A stretch of 64,000 nt of DNA, from positions 2,170,001 through 2,234,000 of the forward strand of contig JBBCGI010000001.1 in NCBI GenBank assembly GCA_037200975.1, in the 5' to 3' direction. The DNA is from Pseudomonadota bacterium. Its GTDB lineage: Bacteria > Pseudomonadota > Gammaproteobacteria > Steroidobacterales > Steroidobacteraceae. Below are positions 37,013 through 45,508 of the stretch, piece after piece. The notes below the pieces were generated by a model that was given only the letters and a program-made list of their open reading frames with translations, ran no database searches and was not told the DNA's origin. Positions within the stretch are counted from its first letter, which is position 1. Every line of letters begins with the position of its first letter. Both the position numbers and the translations under genes were made by a program.

Positions 37013-38314
37013 TTACGAGCCTTTTTCCTTCTCGTGCCGGCGCCCGAGCCACCAGCCGTTGAGCGCCCACAGGGCCGCAATTCCCGCGGTGAAGAACGCC
37101 TCGAGCGTACCGTTGAGGCCGATGGCCTCGAGAAATTTCTTGAGCTGCGCGAAGCCGGCGTCGGCGATGCGATAGACCGCGACGTCGATGAGGTTCTTGG
37201 CCTTGTACTTGCTCTCGCGGTCCACCTTGCTGAACAGCATCTCGCGGCCCGGGCGGATGAACGCGTATTCGCCCCAGCGGCGGATGACCATCGCCAGCGC
37301 CAGCACCACGAACGTGCCGCTGATCGCGAACACCGACAGCCCGAACACCATGATGATGGGCACGGTCACGAGCAACACGGTGAGCCCGAGGCGCGTCGCG
37401 ATATATCCGGTGAGCGTCAGCTGCGACACGATGACCAGTGCCTGGACGATGGCGTCGAGATTCGCGAACACCTGCGTGCGTTTGGTGATCTCCTCGAACT
37501 GTTCTTCGACGAGCTGCAGCTGTTCGAAGTACAGGAAGGTATTGATCGCGGACACGCCGACGATGAACAGCATGATGCCGATGAGGTACGGGTTGCGCGC
37601 CACCAGCATGATGCCCGCGAAGGGATTGCCACCAAGTGCGCGGTCGCGCTCGGAGAGCTGCGGCGTTCCGGGCACGCCGTCCAGCGCGAGCTTGCGCCAT
37701 TGCGCCATCAGCACCCGCTGCAGGAACACGGCCGCGACGAACATGACGGCGCCGAGATACAGGACGCCCGCGTTGCCGATCCGCGTGACGAACAGGCTGG
37801 TGAGCAGCGGCCCGACCAGCGCGCCGGCCGTGCCGCCGGCCGCAATGAGACCGAACAACCGCTTGGTCTGTTCGCTGGTGAGTATCTCCAGCATGAAGCT
37901 CCAGAACACCGAGACCAACATGAGGTTCATCACGCTGATGCCGACGTAGAACACCCGCGCCAGAGTGGCGTTCTTCGGGTCGGCGTCGAAGATCAGCGCG
38001 GTGCAGACGAACGCGGCGGCCATGAAGCCGTAGATCGTGGGCAGCAGGACCGAACGGCGGATGTGCGCCACGAGCCAGCCGTAGAACGGCACGATCAGGA
38101 TCGCGAAGAATGCGGTGAAGATCCACAGGTTCTGGGTGGCCTCGCGGCCGAGGATGGTGCCGATGGTTTCGCGCACCGGCCGCACGGCGAAGTAGCCGCC
38201 GAGCACGCAGAACAACAACATGAATCCGGCGATGACGATGCGTCGCTCGGCACCACCCACGGGCAACCAGGGGTGCTTCTTGTTAGCACCGCCAGTGTCA
38301 CTGCGTTCGTTCAT
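37013..38314 (-). CDS. MFS-fold transporter, Npt/Tlc nucleotide-transporter type
   Basis: A 433-residue membrane protein with about 12 hydrophobic segments. The pattern GYFAVRPVRETIGT near the N-terminus, the long charged loop before IRPGREMLFSKVDRESKYKAKNLIDV and the C-terminal KFLEAIG region fit the proteobacterial relatives of ATP/ADP translocases (NTP/NDP exchange family). In free-living bacteria the transported compound is generally unknown, so ATP uptake is not implied. Start is ATG at 38314. The gene lies 18 bp from the left arm of a repeat element upstream of it. The family call is moderate; a generic MFS permease is the alternative. Confidence 0.65.
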   Translation of the reverse strand: MNERSDTGGANKKHPWLPVGGAERRIVIAGFMLLFCVLGGYFAVRPVRETIGTILGREATQNLWIFTAFFAILIVPFYGWLVAHIRRSVLLPTIYGFMAAAFVCTALIFDADPKNATLARVFYVGISVMNLMLVSVFWSFMLEILTSEQTKRLFGLIAAGGTAGALVGPLLTSLFVTRIGNAGVLYLGAVMFVAAVFLQRVLMAQWRKLALDGVPGTPQLSERDRALGGNPFAGIMLVARNPYLIGIMLFIVGVSAINTFLYFEQLQLVEEQFEEITKRTQVFANLDAIVQALVIVSQLTLTGYIATRLGLTVLLVTVPIIMVFGLSVFAISGTFVVLALAMVIRRWGEYAFIRPGREMLFSKVDRESKYKAKNLIDVAVYRIADAGFAQLKKFLEAIGLNGTLEAFFTAGIAALWALNGWWLGRRHEKEKGS

Positions 38315-38332
38315 GTCTTCTTCCGAGCGGGT

Positions 38333-38453
38333 TGGTATCAGGTGGGGGCTAAGTCGGTGCCGGGTGGGACTTAGGATATTGGCAATTGCTTTCGATGAAT
38401 GTCAGCTTCGCTAAGTCCCACCCGGCACCGACTTAGCCCCCACCTGACACCAA
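38333..38453. repeat. REPIN-like inverted repeat element (family B)
   Basis: Arms of 43 bp (38333-38375 and 38411-38453) match as reverse complements at 42 of 43 positions, with a 35-bp loop. Each arm contains GTGCCGGGTGGGACTTAG and a smaller internal dyad (CTAAGTC/GACTTAG). The right arm covers the stop codon and last codons of the M20 gene. Partial copies of the same word occur at 45442-45500. The layout (two REP-like units in inverted orientation) is that of REPIN elements mobilised by RAYT transposases; no transposase is present in the window. Confidence 0.9.
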
Positions 38454-39749
38454 CAGATCCATCGCCACCGCAAGCAGCGCGCGGGTCGCGAGCGGGATTG
38501 CTTTTTCATCGACGTAGAACAGCGGCGAGTGATTTTCGGGGACGGTCTTCAGATCCTGCTCGGTGGGCGAGACGCCCACCATGTAGAAGAAACTCGGCAC
38601 CCGGTTGGCGAAGTAGGCGAAGTCTTCCGAACCGGTGATGAGTGGAATTTCCTTCACGTTCTTCTCGCCGGCCACCTTGCGCAATACGGGCAGCACGCGC
38701 GCGCTGACTTTCGGATCGTTCATCACCACCGGATTGTTGTAGGCATCCAGTTCGAACTTGGCGGTGGCGCCGCTGGCCTCCGCGGTCTTTTCCGTCATGC
38801 GCGCGATGTTTTCGACCATCTGTTTTTTCATCGTGGGCGAGAACGTGCGCATCGTGCCGATCATCTCGACGCTGTCGGGGATGATGTTGTTGCGGATGCC
38901 GCCCTTGATGGCGCCCACGGTGAACACCGCGGGCTGATCGGTGAGATCCACCTGGCGGCTTACCACGGTCTGCAGCGCATTGACGATCTGCGCCGACACG
39001 ACGATCGGATCGACGCCACGCCATGGACGCGAACCGTGCGTCTGCCGGCCGTTGACCACGATCTTCCAGGCGTTCGAATCGGCCATGAACGGTCCCACCC
39101 GGTAGCCGATCTCGCCGGTGTGCAGCGTCGCCCACGCATGCCAGCCGATCGTGATCGCGGGTTTGTACCGCTCGTAGATGCCTTCCTTGAGCATCAGCGA
39201 AGCGCCGCCCGCCTGGCCCGGCGGCACGCCTTCCTCGGCCGGCTGGAAGACGAACAACACGTTGCCGCGCAGCTTGCCCTTCATGCCGGCCAGCACTTCG
39301 GCGACACCCATGAGCACGGCGGTGTGCGAATCGTGGCCGCAGGCGTGCATCACGCCGACCTCTTCGCCGCGGTAGTTAGATTTGACGGTCGACTTGAACG
39401 GCAGATCGACCCGTTCCGTGACCGGCAACGCGTCCATGTCGGCGCGCAGCGCGATGGTCGGGCCGGGCCTGCCGGTCGCGAGATACCCGACGACGCCGTT
39501 GTGCGCGACGCCCGTGGTCACCTCGAGTCCGAGCCTCGTCAGATGCTCGGCGACGATCTTCGCGGTGCGCACTTCGTAGTCCGACAACTCGGGGTGCTGG
39601 TGAAAGTCGCGCCGCCAGGCGATCACCTTTGGATCGACGGCTTTGAGACCAGCGTCGAAGTCGGCAGCGTGAACCAACGACACCGGGGCAGCGGCCAGCG
39701 CTACCCACAGCAGCGGTGTGCGGAACATCTTGTAGGCGTGGGGCGACAT
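38433..39749 (-). CDS. M20 family metallo-amidohydrolase (exported)
   Basis: A 438-residue peptidase M20D (amidohydrolase/hippurate hydrolase type). The signal peptide starts near MFRTPLLWVALAAAPVSLVHA. Metal ligands are visible: HACGHDSHT, PAEEG with its Glu pair, GWHAWA and ENHSPLF near the C-terminus. It would hydrolyse N-acyl amino acids or similar amides in the periplasm. ATG 39749 or 39728 are both possible starts. The last residues (VSGGG) and the TAA stop are supplied by the right arm of the repeat element, so the natural C-terminus has been replaced or extended. Confidence 0.88.
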   Translation of the reverse strand: MSPHAYKMFRTPLLWVALAAAPVSLVHAADFDAGLKAVDPKVIAWRRDFHQHPELSDYEVRTAKIVAEHLTRLGLEVTTGVAHNGVVGYLATGRPGPTIALRADMDALPVTERVDLPFKSTVKSNYRGEEVGVMHACGHDSHTAVLMGVAEVLAGMKGKLRGNVLFVFQPAEEGVPPGQAGGASLMLKEGIYERYKPAITIGWHAWATLHTGEIGYRVGPFMADSNAWKIVVNGRQTHGSRPWRGVDPIVVSAQIVNALQTVVSRQVDLTDQPAVFTVGAIKGGIRNNIIPDSVEMIGTMRTFSPTMKKQMVENIARMTEKTAEASGATAKFELDAYNNPVVMNDPKVSARVLPVLRKVAGEKNVKEIPLITGSEDFAYFANRVPSFFYMVGVSPTEQDLKTVPENHSPLFYVDEKAIPLATRALLAVAMDLLVSGGG

Positions 39750-39822
39750 AAGGAACGGAGCATGCGCTGACTGGTCGCACCACTGCAACGCTCCGATACT
39801 CCGTCACGAGCCTACCAACCGC

Positions 39823-40965
39823 ATGCACGTCGTCGACGCCACACTTTTCTTCTCACCCACCAGCGGTGGCGTGAAGCGTTATCTGCTCGCGAAACACGAG
39901 TGGATGCGTGCGCATACCAGCTGGCGTCACAGCCTCGTCGTGCCCGGCGAGAACGCCAGCCATTCGCCCGGCGGGATTTCCATGGTTGCCGGCGGCCTCG
40001 TGCCCGGCGCGTTCAACTACCGGTTGCCGCTAAATCCGCTGCGCTGGTCGCGCGCCATCGAGCGATTGGAGCCCGATCTCATCGAGGTGGGAGACGCGTT
40101 TCATCCCGCCTGGGCCGCGGCCAGCGTGGCCAACCGGCGCGGCATTCCGTTGATCGCCTTCTATCATTCGAATTTTCCGCAGCTGGCCGGTAGACGTCTT
40201 GGCAGCGCCGTGCAGAAGTTCATCGAGACGTACGTGCAGTTCACCTACGAGCGCGCGCAACTGGTTCTGGCGCCGAGCCGCCACATGTGCGAGTACCTGC
40301 ACAGCATCGGCGTGAAACACGCCCGCTGCCAGCCGCTCGGCGTGGACGTCGAGACGTTCGCGCCCGAACGCCGCGTGCGCGACCTGCGGGCCGAGCTGGC
40401 GCTGCCGCGGAACACGCGCCTGCTGGTGTTCGCCGGGCGCTTCTCCGCCGAGAAGAACATTCCCGTGCTGGTCGAAGCGTTCCGGCAGCTGGGCGACCCC
40501 TATCACCTGCTGTTGTTAGGCGGCGGCGAATCGGCGCGTGCCGGCAACGTCACGCGACTGCCGTATTGCCGCGACAATCGTACGCTGGCGGAATACTTCG
40601 CTTCGGCGGACGCCTTCGTCCATGCCGGCGCCCACGAGACCTTCGGCCTCGTGATTCTCGAAGCGCTGGCCTGCGGGCGGCCGGTGGTGGCGCCGCGCGC
40701 CGGCGCCATCCCGGAACTGCTGGATGAGCGCGTCGGCCAGCTGGTCGATACTCACGCCGGCGTCGAGCTGGCCGCGAGCCGGCTGTCGGCCGGCGTCGCG
40801 GCGTTGTACGAGCGCGACCTGGAAACGCTCGGCCGGGCCGCGCGCCAGCACGTGCTGGCTAACTACAGCTGGACGAAGGTGTTGCAGGGATTGATGGGGC
40901 GGTACCAGGCCGCGGTGAACCTGCGGCGCCTGCCGGCGTCGGGCGAGTCGTTCACTGCCGCCTAG
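39823..40965 (+). CDS. glycosyltransferase family 1 (GT4-type)
   Basis: A 380-residue GT-B fold transferase. N-terminal part MHVVDATLFFSPTSGGVKRY carries the GGV acceptor-side loop. The C-terminal part has LLVFAGRFSAEKNIPVLVEAF and the nucleotide-sugar-binding E-x7-E motif in HAGAHETFGLVILEALACG. Donor and acceptor unknown. It is divergent from the M20 gene (73 bp apart). No sugar-biosynthesis neighbours give a pathway. The 3' end overlaps the convergent hypothetical gene by 4 bp. Confidence 0.88.
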   Translation: MHVVDATLFFSPTSGGVKRYLLAKHEWMRAHTSWRHSLVVPGENASHSPGGISMVAGGLVPGAFNYRLPLNPLRWSRAIERLEPDLIEVGDAFHPAWAAASVANRRGIPLIAFYHSNFPQLAGRRLGSAVQKFIETYVQFTYERAQLVLAPSRHMCEYLHSIGVKHARCQPLGVDVETFAPERRVRDLRAELALPRNTRLLVFAGRFSAEKNIPVLVEAFRQLGDPYHLLLLGGGESARAGNVTRLPYCRDNRTLAEYFASADAFVHAGAHETFGLVILEALACGRPVVAPRAGAIPELLDERVGQLVDTHAGVELAASRLSAGVAALYERDLETLGRAARQHVLANYSWTKVLQGLMGRYQAAVNLRRLPASGESFTAA

Positions 40966-41552
40966 GCGGGCTCGCTCCAACCGGACCATTTCTGCAGGTG
41001 ATCCTGCGCCCACTTCACGTCGTCGAGCCCCGACCCGAGGTGCATCTGATCGACGAAGTTGCTGAAGGTCTGCTGCAGGGCCTGCGCGCCGCCGAAGCGC
41101 GCTTCGAATTTGGCGATGACTTCCGGCGGACCGCCGATCACCGAGTAGTTGAGCTGCGTATCGACCACCAGGAATACATCGATGGTGGATGCGAGCAGAC
41201 AGGTGGGGTTCGACACCAGCCGCGTCTTCAGCCAGCGGCACAACTCATCGTCGAGCCGGCCGGTGTGCCGGAAGTGCGGCTTCGGCGCGCTCAGGTTCGC
41301 GATGTAGAACTCACCGCCGCAGACGCCGTTGAGAAAGCCGATGAGACGCGCCGCCTCGTTGAAACCGGCATCACCTTCGGGCGGATGAACACCTTCCGGG
41401 AAGGCGCGACCATCGAGCGGCGCTTTCGGCCACCACACCTCGTGGCGCGGCCGCTTGGCCGAGGGTGCGAAGCGTTTGCCCGCCAGCTCCTCGAATCGCT
41501 GTTGAACCAGCTTGCGTTCGTCGGGGGCGAGATCGCGCAGCTCGACGGTCAT
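40962..41552 (-). CDS. hypothetical protein, third gene of the COG0523-WD40 operon
   Basis: A 196-residue soluble protein. Recognisable features are only compositional: an acidic/basic N-terminal helix (VQQRFEELAGKRF), the stretch RPRHEVWWPKAPLDGRAFPE, the single Cys-containing GFLNGVCGGEFYIANLS, and a Trp-rich end (HLQKWSGWSEPA). I recognise no family. The start ATG at 41552 overlaps the WD40 stop (ATGA), so translation is coupled and a role with the WD40 protein or metallochaperone is likely. Confidence 0.7.
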   Translation of the reverse strand: MTVELRDLAPDERKLVQQRFEELAGKRFAPSAKRPRHEVWWPKAPLDGRAFPEGVHPPEGDAGFNEAARLIGFLNGVCGGEFYIANLSAPKPHFRHTGRLDDELCRWLKTRLVSNPTCLLASTIDVFLVVDTQLNYSVIGGPPEVIAKFEARFGGAQALQQTFSNFVDQMHLGSGLDDVKWAQDHLQKWSGWSEPA

Positions 41553-42586
41553 CGCGCCACCAGTTCGAAGACGGTCAGCCGGCCCTTCTTCTCGCCCGCG
41601 ACGAGATACTTGCCGTCCGGCGACCAGCGCACCACGCTGTATTCGGCATCGCCCATCTGCACGTCGATCGGCTGCGTGGTCTTGCCCGGGCGCCACAGCG
41701 TGATGCGCCAGTCGCGGCCGGCACTAACAAGGTGCTCGCCGCCGGGCTGCCAGGCAAAGCTGTCCACGCGTTCGGTGTGGCCGTTCAGCACGATGGGTTT
41801 CGTTCCCTCGGGGCCTTTGCCGCCGAAATCCCAGAGCACGACTTCCAGCCCTGCGCTCGAGGCGAGATAGCGGCTGTTGTCGCTGAAACCGGTGAGCTCG
41901 AGGCGGCCGTCATAGCCGCGCATCTGCGAATCCTTGGCCGTCGAACGGTTCCAGAAATGCAGTGATCCATCGGCCATGCCGGTTGCGAGAAAGCGCCCAT
42001 TGCCGCTGAAGTTTACCGTGAGACACGCGGCCGGCCACTTGTAACGCCGTGTCTCGTAGCGGGATTTCTCGACACGGTGCACACAAATTTCACCGTTCAG
42101 GGCAACCCCGAGATCGGTGCCGGGTTTGTCGAAGGACAGCGCCACGGCGGTGCTGGCCGCCGGCGCGAAAGCGTGGATTTTTTCCCCCAGCGACGACCAC
42201 AGCGTCACGCCCTTGCCGGCGGCGCTGGCCAGCATGGCGCCATCCGGCGCCCAGGCCAGCGCCTGCGTGGGAGTCGGCGCGGGCTTGAGCCGCAGCTTCT
42301 CGCGGCCGGCGGCGCCGTCCCAAAGTGTCAGCGCGCCGTCCTGTCCAGAGCTCGCAAACAGGCCGCCGTGCGGCTGCCAGGCCACCGCCAGCGTGCCTAA
42401 CAAATGTTCGCCGACCGTCGCGAGCGAGAGCTGGCCGGCGGTAAAACGGGCCAGTGCCACCTTGCCCTCACCACCGCCCACCGCCAGTGATTTGCCGTCG
42501 GGCGACCAGGCGCACTCGACGACGTAATCGTCCAGGTTCGCGCTGGCGCGCGGCTCGAGCGCGAAGGACAGGGACTGCTTGGCCAT
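41549..42586 (-). CDS. WD40 repeat beta-propeller protein
   Basis: A 345-residue protein with about seven WD40-type blades. Recognisable units: VECAWSPDGKSLAVGGGEGKV, AVAWQPHGGLFASSGQDGAL (ending LTLWD), ALAWAPDGAMLASAAG (VTLW), TVNFSGNGRFLATGMADGSL (HFWN), VLNGHTERVDSFAWQPGG (ITLWRP) and VVRWSPDGKYLVAGEKKG. No signal peptide, so it is a cytoplasmic scaffold. It starts 2 bp after the COG0523 stop and overlaps the next gene by 4 bp. COG0523-WD40 pairs occur in several proteobacteria, suggesting a physical link to the GTPase. Confidence 0.88.
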   Translation of the reverse strand: MAKQSLSFALEPRASANLDDYVVECAWSPDGKSLAVGGGEGKVALARFTAGQLSLATVGEHLLGTLAVAWQPHGGLFASSGQDGALTLWDGAAGREKLRLKPAPTPTQALAWAPDGAMLASAAGKGVTLWSSLGEKIHAFAPAASTAVALSFDKPGTDLGVALNGEICVHRVEKSRYETRRYKWPAACLTVNFSGNGRFLATGMADGSLHFWNRSTAKDSQMRGYDGRLELTGFSDNSRYLASSAGLEVVLWDFGGKGPEGTKPIVLNGHTERVDSFAWQPGGEHLVSAGRDWRITLWRPGKTTQPIDVQMGDAEYSVVRWSPDGKYLVAGEKKGRLTVFELVAR

Positions 42587-42588
42587 TG

Positions 42589-44019
42589 CTAGTTCTTTGC
42601 GACGGCGGATTCGAAACCGGCTTCGAATTCGGCGCGATCGAGGTCGCGGCCGATGAACACCAGGCTGTTCATGCGCGGCGTATCGCCCCACGGCCGTTCC
42701 GGCTGCGCGTCGAACATCATGTGCACGCCGTGGAACACCTGGCGACGATCCTCGCCCTTGACGTTGAGCACACCCTTCATGCGGAAGATGTCCTGGCCGC
42801 GCGTCTTGAGCAGATAGTCGAGCCACTGATTGAGCTTGGCCGGGTCGAGCGGGCGCGGATCGCTGATGCCGATCGAGCTGATGTCGTCGTCGTGGTGATG
42901 CGAGGCGAACTTGCGCTCGGCCGCCGGCCGCTGGCCGGCGAGGTGCAGACCGAATTCGAGCGGGTGGTGTTCGCAGAACAGCGCGTACGCTCCGGCGTTT
43001 TCGATCTTCAGCGTGAAGTCCGCACCGGGGTGGGAGAGGTCGATGGCGTTGTGGGAAGGCGCGGCATCGAGCGTGCCGTGGCACGCAACGACGGTCGCCG
43101 GGTCGGCGTAAGCGCGCACCGCCGGTTCGATCGCCGCCTGCAGCGCCTCGGCTGTCGCGGCGGCCACGGGCAGGACCACGATGTCGAGATCTTGGTGGCT
43201 GTGGTCCTCGTGTGCGTGGCCATGATCGTGATGCGCGTGGTCGTGGTCGTGTCCGTGGTGAGCGTGCCCATGTTCGTGTTCTGAATGGTCGTGGACACCT
43301 GCCGTCTTGAGTAGATAGTCACCGGGCGTCAGCTGATAGACGCCGCCCCACTCGAACGGATATTCCGGCTCGAGGAACGAACCATCCACCGCGAGCGCGC
43401 GCTGCAGGTCGAACGCGCCGACGTTCAGCACCTGGTCGATCGGCGCGTTGGCATTCTGCGTGCGCAGGATCTTGGCCGTGCCGTTGATGCCGCGGATGCG
43501 CCGCTCGATGCGCTCGAGCGCGGCGGCGTCGACGGTGTCGGTCTTGTTGAGCAGCACCAGGTCCGCGAACGCCACCTGCTCCGCAGGTTCGTTCAGCTCC
43601 TCGACGTGTTGCTCGAAGTGCTTCGCATCGACCATCGTCACGATGGCGTCGAGCGAGAACTGGTTCTTGAGCTCGTCGTCGAGGAAAAAAGTCTGCGCCA
43701 CCGGGCCCGGATCGGCCATGCCGGTGGTTTCGATGATGATGTAGTCGAAGCGGTCGCGGCGCTTCATGAGCTGGCCGAGGATGCGGATCAGGTCGCCGCG
43801 CACCGTGCAGCAGATGCAGCCGTTGTTGGTCTCGAACAGCTCCTCCTCCGCGCCGATGACCAGCTGGTGATCGACCCCGACCTCGCCGAATTCATTCTCG
43901 ATGACCGCGATGCGTTTGCCGTGATTCTCCGACAGGATGCGGTTCAGGAGCGTGGTTTTCCCGGAGCCAAGAAAGCCCGTGAGTACCGTGACCGGTACAC
44001 GTGAAGGTGTGACTGACAT
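42589..44019 (-). CDS. COG0523 G3E GTPase, putative zinc metallochaperone
   Basis: A 476-residue CobW/YjiA-family GTPase. Walker A GFLGSGKTT (about 15-23), family metal motif GCICC (CxCC, about 68-72), Walker B IIETTGMADP, and NKTD for guanine specificity. The C-terminal CobW_C domain follows a His-rich loop at about 243-274 (dense HDH/HGH/HHD pattern) suited to storing Zn2+ or another transition metal. Family members deliver zinc to client enzymes, often under Zur control; I see no obvious Zur box. A TATAAT box at 44028-44033 lies only 8 bp before the ATG. It heads the operon GTPase-WD40-hypothetical. Confidence 0.9.
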   Translation of the reverse strand: MSVTPSRVPVTVLTGFLGSGKTTLLNRILSENHGKRIAVIENEFGEVGVDHQLVIGAEEELFETNNGCICCTVRGDLIRILGQLMKRRDRFDYIIIETTGMADPGPVAQTFFLDDELKNQFSLDAIVTMVDAKHFEQHVEELNEPAEQVAFADLVLLNKTDTVDAAALERIERRIRGINGTAKILRTQNANAPIDQVLNVGAFDLQRALAVDGSFLEPEYPFEWGGVYQLTPGDYLLKTAGVHDHSEHEHGHAHHGHDHDHAHHDHGHAHEDHSHQDLDIVVLPVAAATAEALQAAIEPAVRAYADPATVVACHGTLDAAPSHNAIDLSHPGADFTLKIENAGAYALFCEHHPLEFGLHLAGQRPAAERKFASHHHDDDISSIGISDPRPLDPAKLNQWLDYLLKTRGQDIFRMKGVLNVKGEDRRQVFHGVHMMFDAQPERPWGDTPRMNSLVFIGRDLDRAEFEAGFESAVAKN

Positions 44020-44027
44020 GGGAGGGA

Positions 44028-44033
44028 ATTATA
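44028..44033 (-). promoter_or_regulatory. perfect -10 hexamer (TATAAT) just before the COG0523 gene
   Basis: On the minus strand TATAAT is followed by only 8 bases (TCCCTCCC, no Shine-Dalgarno) before the ATG at 44019. A transcript starting about 7 nt after the -10 would be leaderless or nearly so. A fitting -35 is weak: TTGAGC lies only 12 bp upstream. It lies within the 28-bp gap after dacB. Confidence 0.45.
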
Positions 44034-44047
44034 GGGGCTTGTGAGGC

Positions 44048-45508
44048 TCAACCCACCCGGTAAACCCACTCGATCAGCGCGTCGTGGGCGCTGGTTCCAT
44101 ATCGGGCATTGGGGTGGTTGATGATGGCCACCACCACGTACCGCTTGCCGCTCGCCGCGAGGACATAACCGGCCACCGCGCGGGTGTCTTCGAGCAGCCC
44201 GGTCTTCATGTGCGCGGCGCCCACCGGCACGTCGCGGCCCTTCATGGTGCCGTCCACGCCCGAGATGGGCAGCGACGACATGAGCTCGGCCATCCACTGG
44301 CTCTTCCAGGCATCGCCCAGCACGTTGGCCAGCGACCCGGCCGAAATGCGCTCGATGCGGGAGAGGCCGCAGCCGTTTTCGAGGATCAGCTCGGGAGCGT
44401 CGATGCCGCGGGCAGCCAGCAGGCCGCGCACGACGGCGGCGCCGCGCGCCGGGTTGCCGGGCTCGCCGCCGGCCGCGCCCATGGTCAGGAACAGCTGCTG
44501 CGTCATGACGTTGTTGGAGAACTTGTTGATGTCGCGGATCAGCATGGCGAGCGGCGGGGATTCCTGTGCGGCGACCAGGCGCGCGGTCGGGCTCACGGCA
44601 CCCTCGCGCACCTTGCCGGTCCACGTGCCGCCCTGCCGCTCCCACAACGCGCGGAACACCGCGGCGAAGTAGTTAGTATGCTCGAGCGCGCCGACGTAGA
44701 TGGCGCGCTCGCCGCAGGCCAGCGGGTAGACGCCGCCGATGCGGATGTTCATGGGGTCGTTGATGTCGGCGCGCAGCTTGCCGCGCCAGTCGCCGCAGCC
44801 GCCTTCGGCCGCTGCCACGGTGCGCGGCGCCTTGAGGCCCGCCACCTCCGGCACCACCACCACGCGCACGACCTTTGCCACGGTATCGGGCACGAAGGTG
44901 ATCGCGACGGATTTGAAATTGAGCAGCAGCGCATCGGGGCCGACGTTGTAGGCGCGGCCCTCCTCGCCGTCGAACTCGCCCGGGTCGTGTTTGAGCGGTT
45001 CGAAGATGGTCTTGTCGAGCACGAGATCGCCGCGGATGTCGCGGATTCCGAAGCCGCGCAGGCGGGTGACCATCTGCCAGAGATTTTCGATGACCAGGTG
45101 CGGATCGCCGCCGCCGCGCACGTACAGGTCGCCGCGCAACGCCTCGGCGGTAACCGGGCCGTCGGCCAGCAGCTCGGTGCGGAAGGTGAACGCGGGGCCT
45201 AACAAGTGCAGCGCCGAATACGTGGTCACGAGCTTCATCGTGCTGGCGGGGTTCATCGGCTTCTTGTCGTTCGCGGACCAGCGCAGCGCGCCGTCGTCGA
45301 GTGGTTTGATGACCACGGCCGCGGCTGCGGCGGGGATTCGCGCCGCGGCGAGCTTGGCGAGATACGCTTCGGGCAGGAGATCGGCGGCGCGTGCGGCGGC
45401 GGTGCCGAGCAGAAGCAGTGCCGCACACGCCGTGAACTGCGCAAGTCTCACCCGGCACCGACTTGGCCCGGTTTTCCCCACATTCCCCACCCGGCACCAT
45501 GGCCTCAT
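44048..45508 (-). CDS. dacB: D-alanyl-D-alanine carboxypeptidase/endopeptidase (PBP4/DacB type)
   Basis: A periplasmic class C penicillin-binding protein (486 residues from ATG 45508, 467 from GTG 45451). Active-site set: SxxK in NPASTMKL, SNN in INKFSNNVM, and KTG in HMKTGLLEDTRA. It trims or cleaves peptidoglycan cross-links. The signal peptide is the hydrophobic stretch LAQFTACAALLLLGTAAARA. The ATG at 45508 overlaps the mutarotase stop (ATGA), but the codons between it and GTG 45451 derive from repeat-family-B sequence, and GTG 45451 sits within the repeat word. Either start is credible; the N-terminal region has been shaped by the repeat. Confidence 0.88.
   Translation of the reverse strand: MRPWCRVGNVGKTGPSRCRVRLAQFTACAALLLLGTAAARAADLLPEAYLAKLAAARIPAAAAAVVIKPLDDGALRWSANDKKPMNPASTMKLVTTYSALHLLGPAFTFRTELLADGPVTAEALRGDLYVRGGGDPHLVIENLWQMVTRLRGFGIRDIRGDLVLDKTIFEPLKHDPGEFDGEEGRAYNVGPDALLLNFKSVAITFVPDTVAKVVRVVVVPEVAGLKAPRTVAAAEGGCGDWRGKLRADINDPMNIRIGGVYPLACGERAIYVGALEHTNYFAAVFRALWERQGGTWTGKVREGAVSPTARLVAAQESPPLAMLIRDINKFSNNVMTQQLFLTMGAAGGEPGNPARGAAVVRGLLAARGIDAPELILENGCGLSRIERISAGSLANVLGDAWKSQWMAELMSSLPISGVDGTMKGRDVPVGAAHMKTGLLEDTRAVAGYVLAASGKRYVVVAIINHPNARYGTSAHDALIEWVYRVG
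45442..45500. repeat. degenerate copies of repeat family B at the dacB 5' end
   Basis: Bases 45442-45470 match the right arm of the 38.4-kb element over about 28 bp with three differences (CAAGTCTCACCCGGCACCGA core). A second short copy (CCCACCCGGCACC) lies at 45487-45498. This looks like the remnant of a REPIN whose sequence now encodes the N-terminal residues, or bears the start codon, of the PBP4 gene. Confidence 0.75.
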
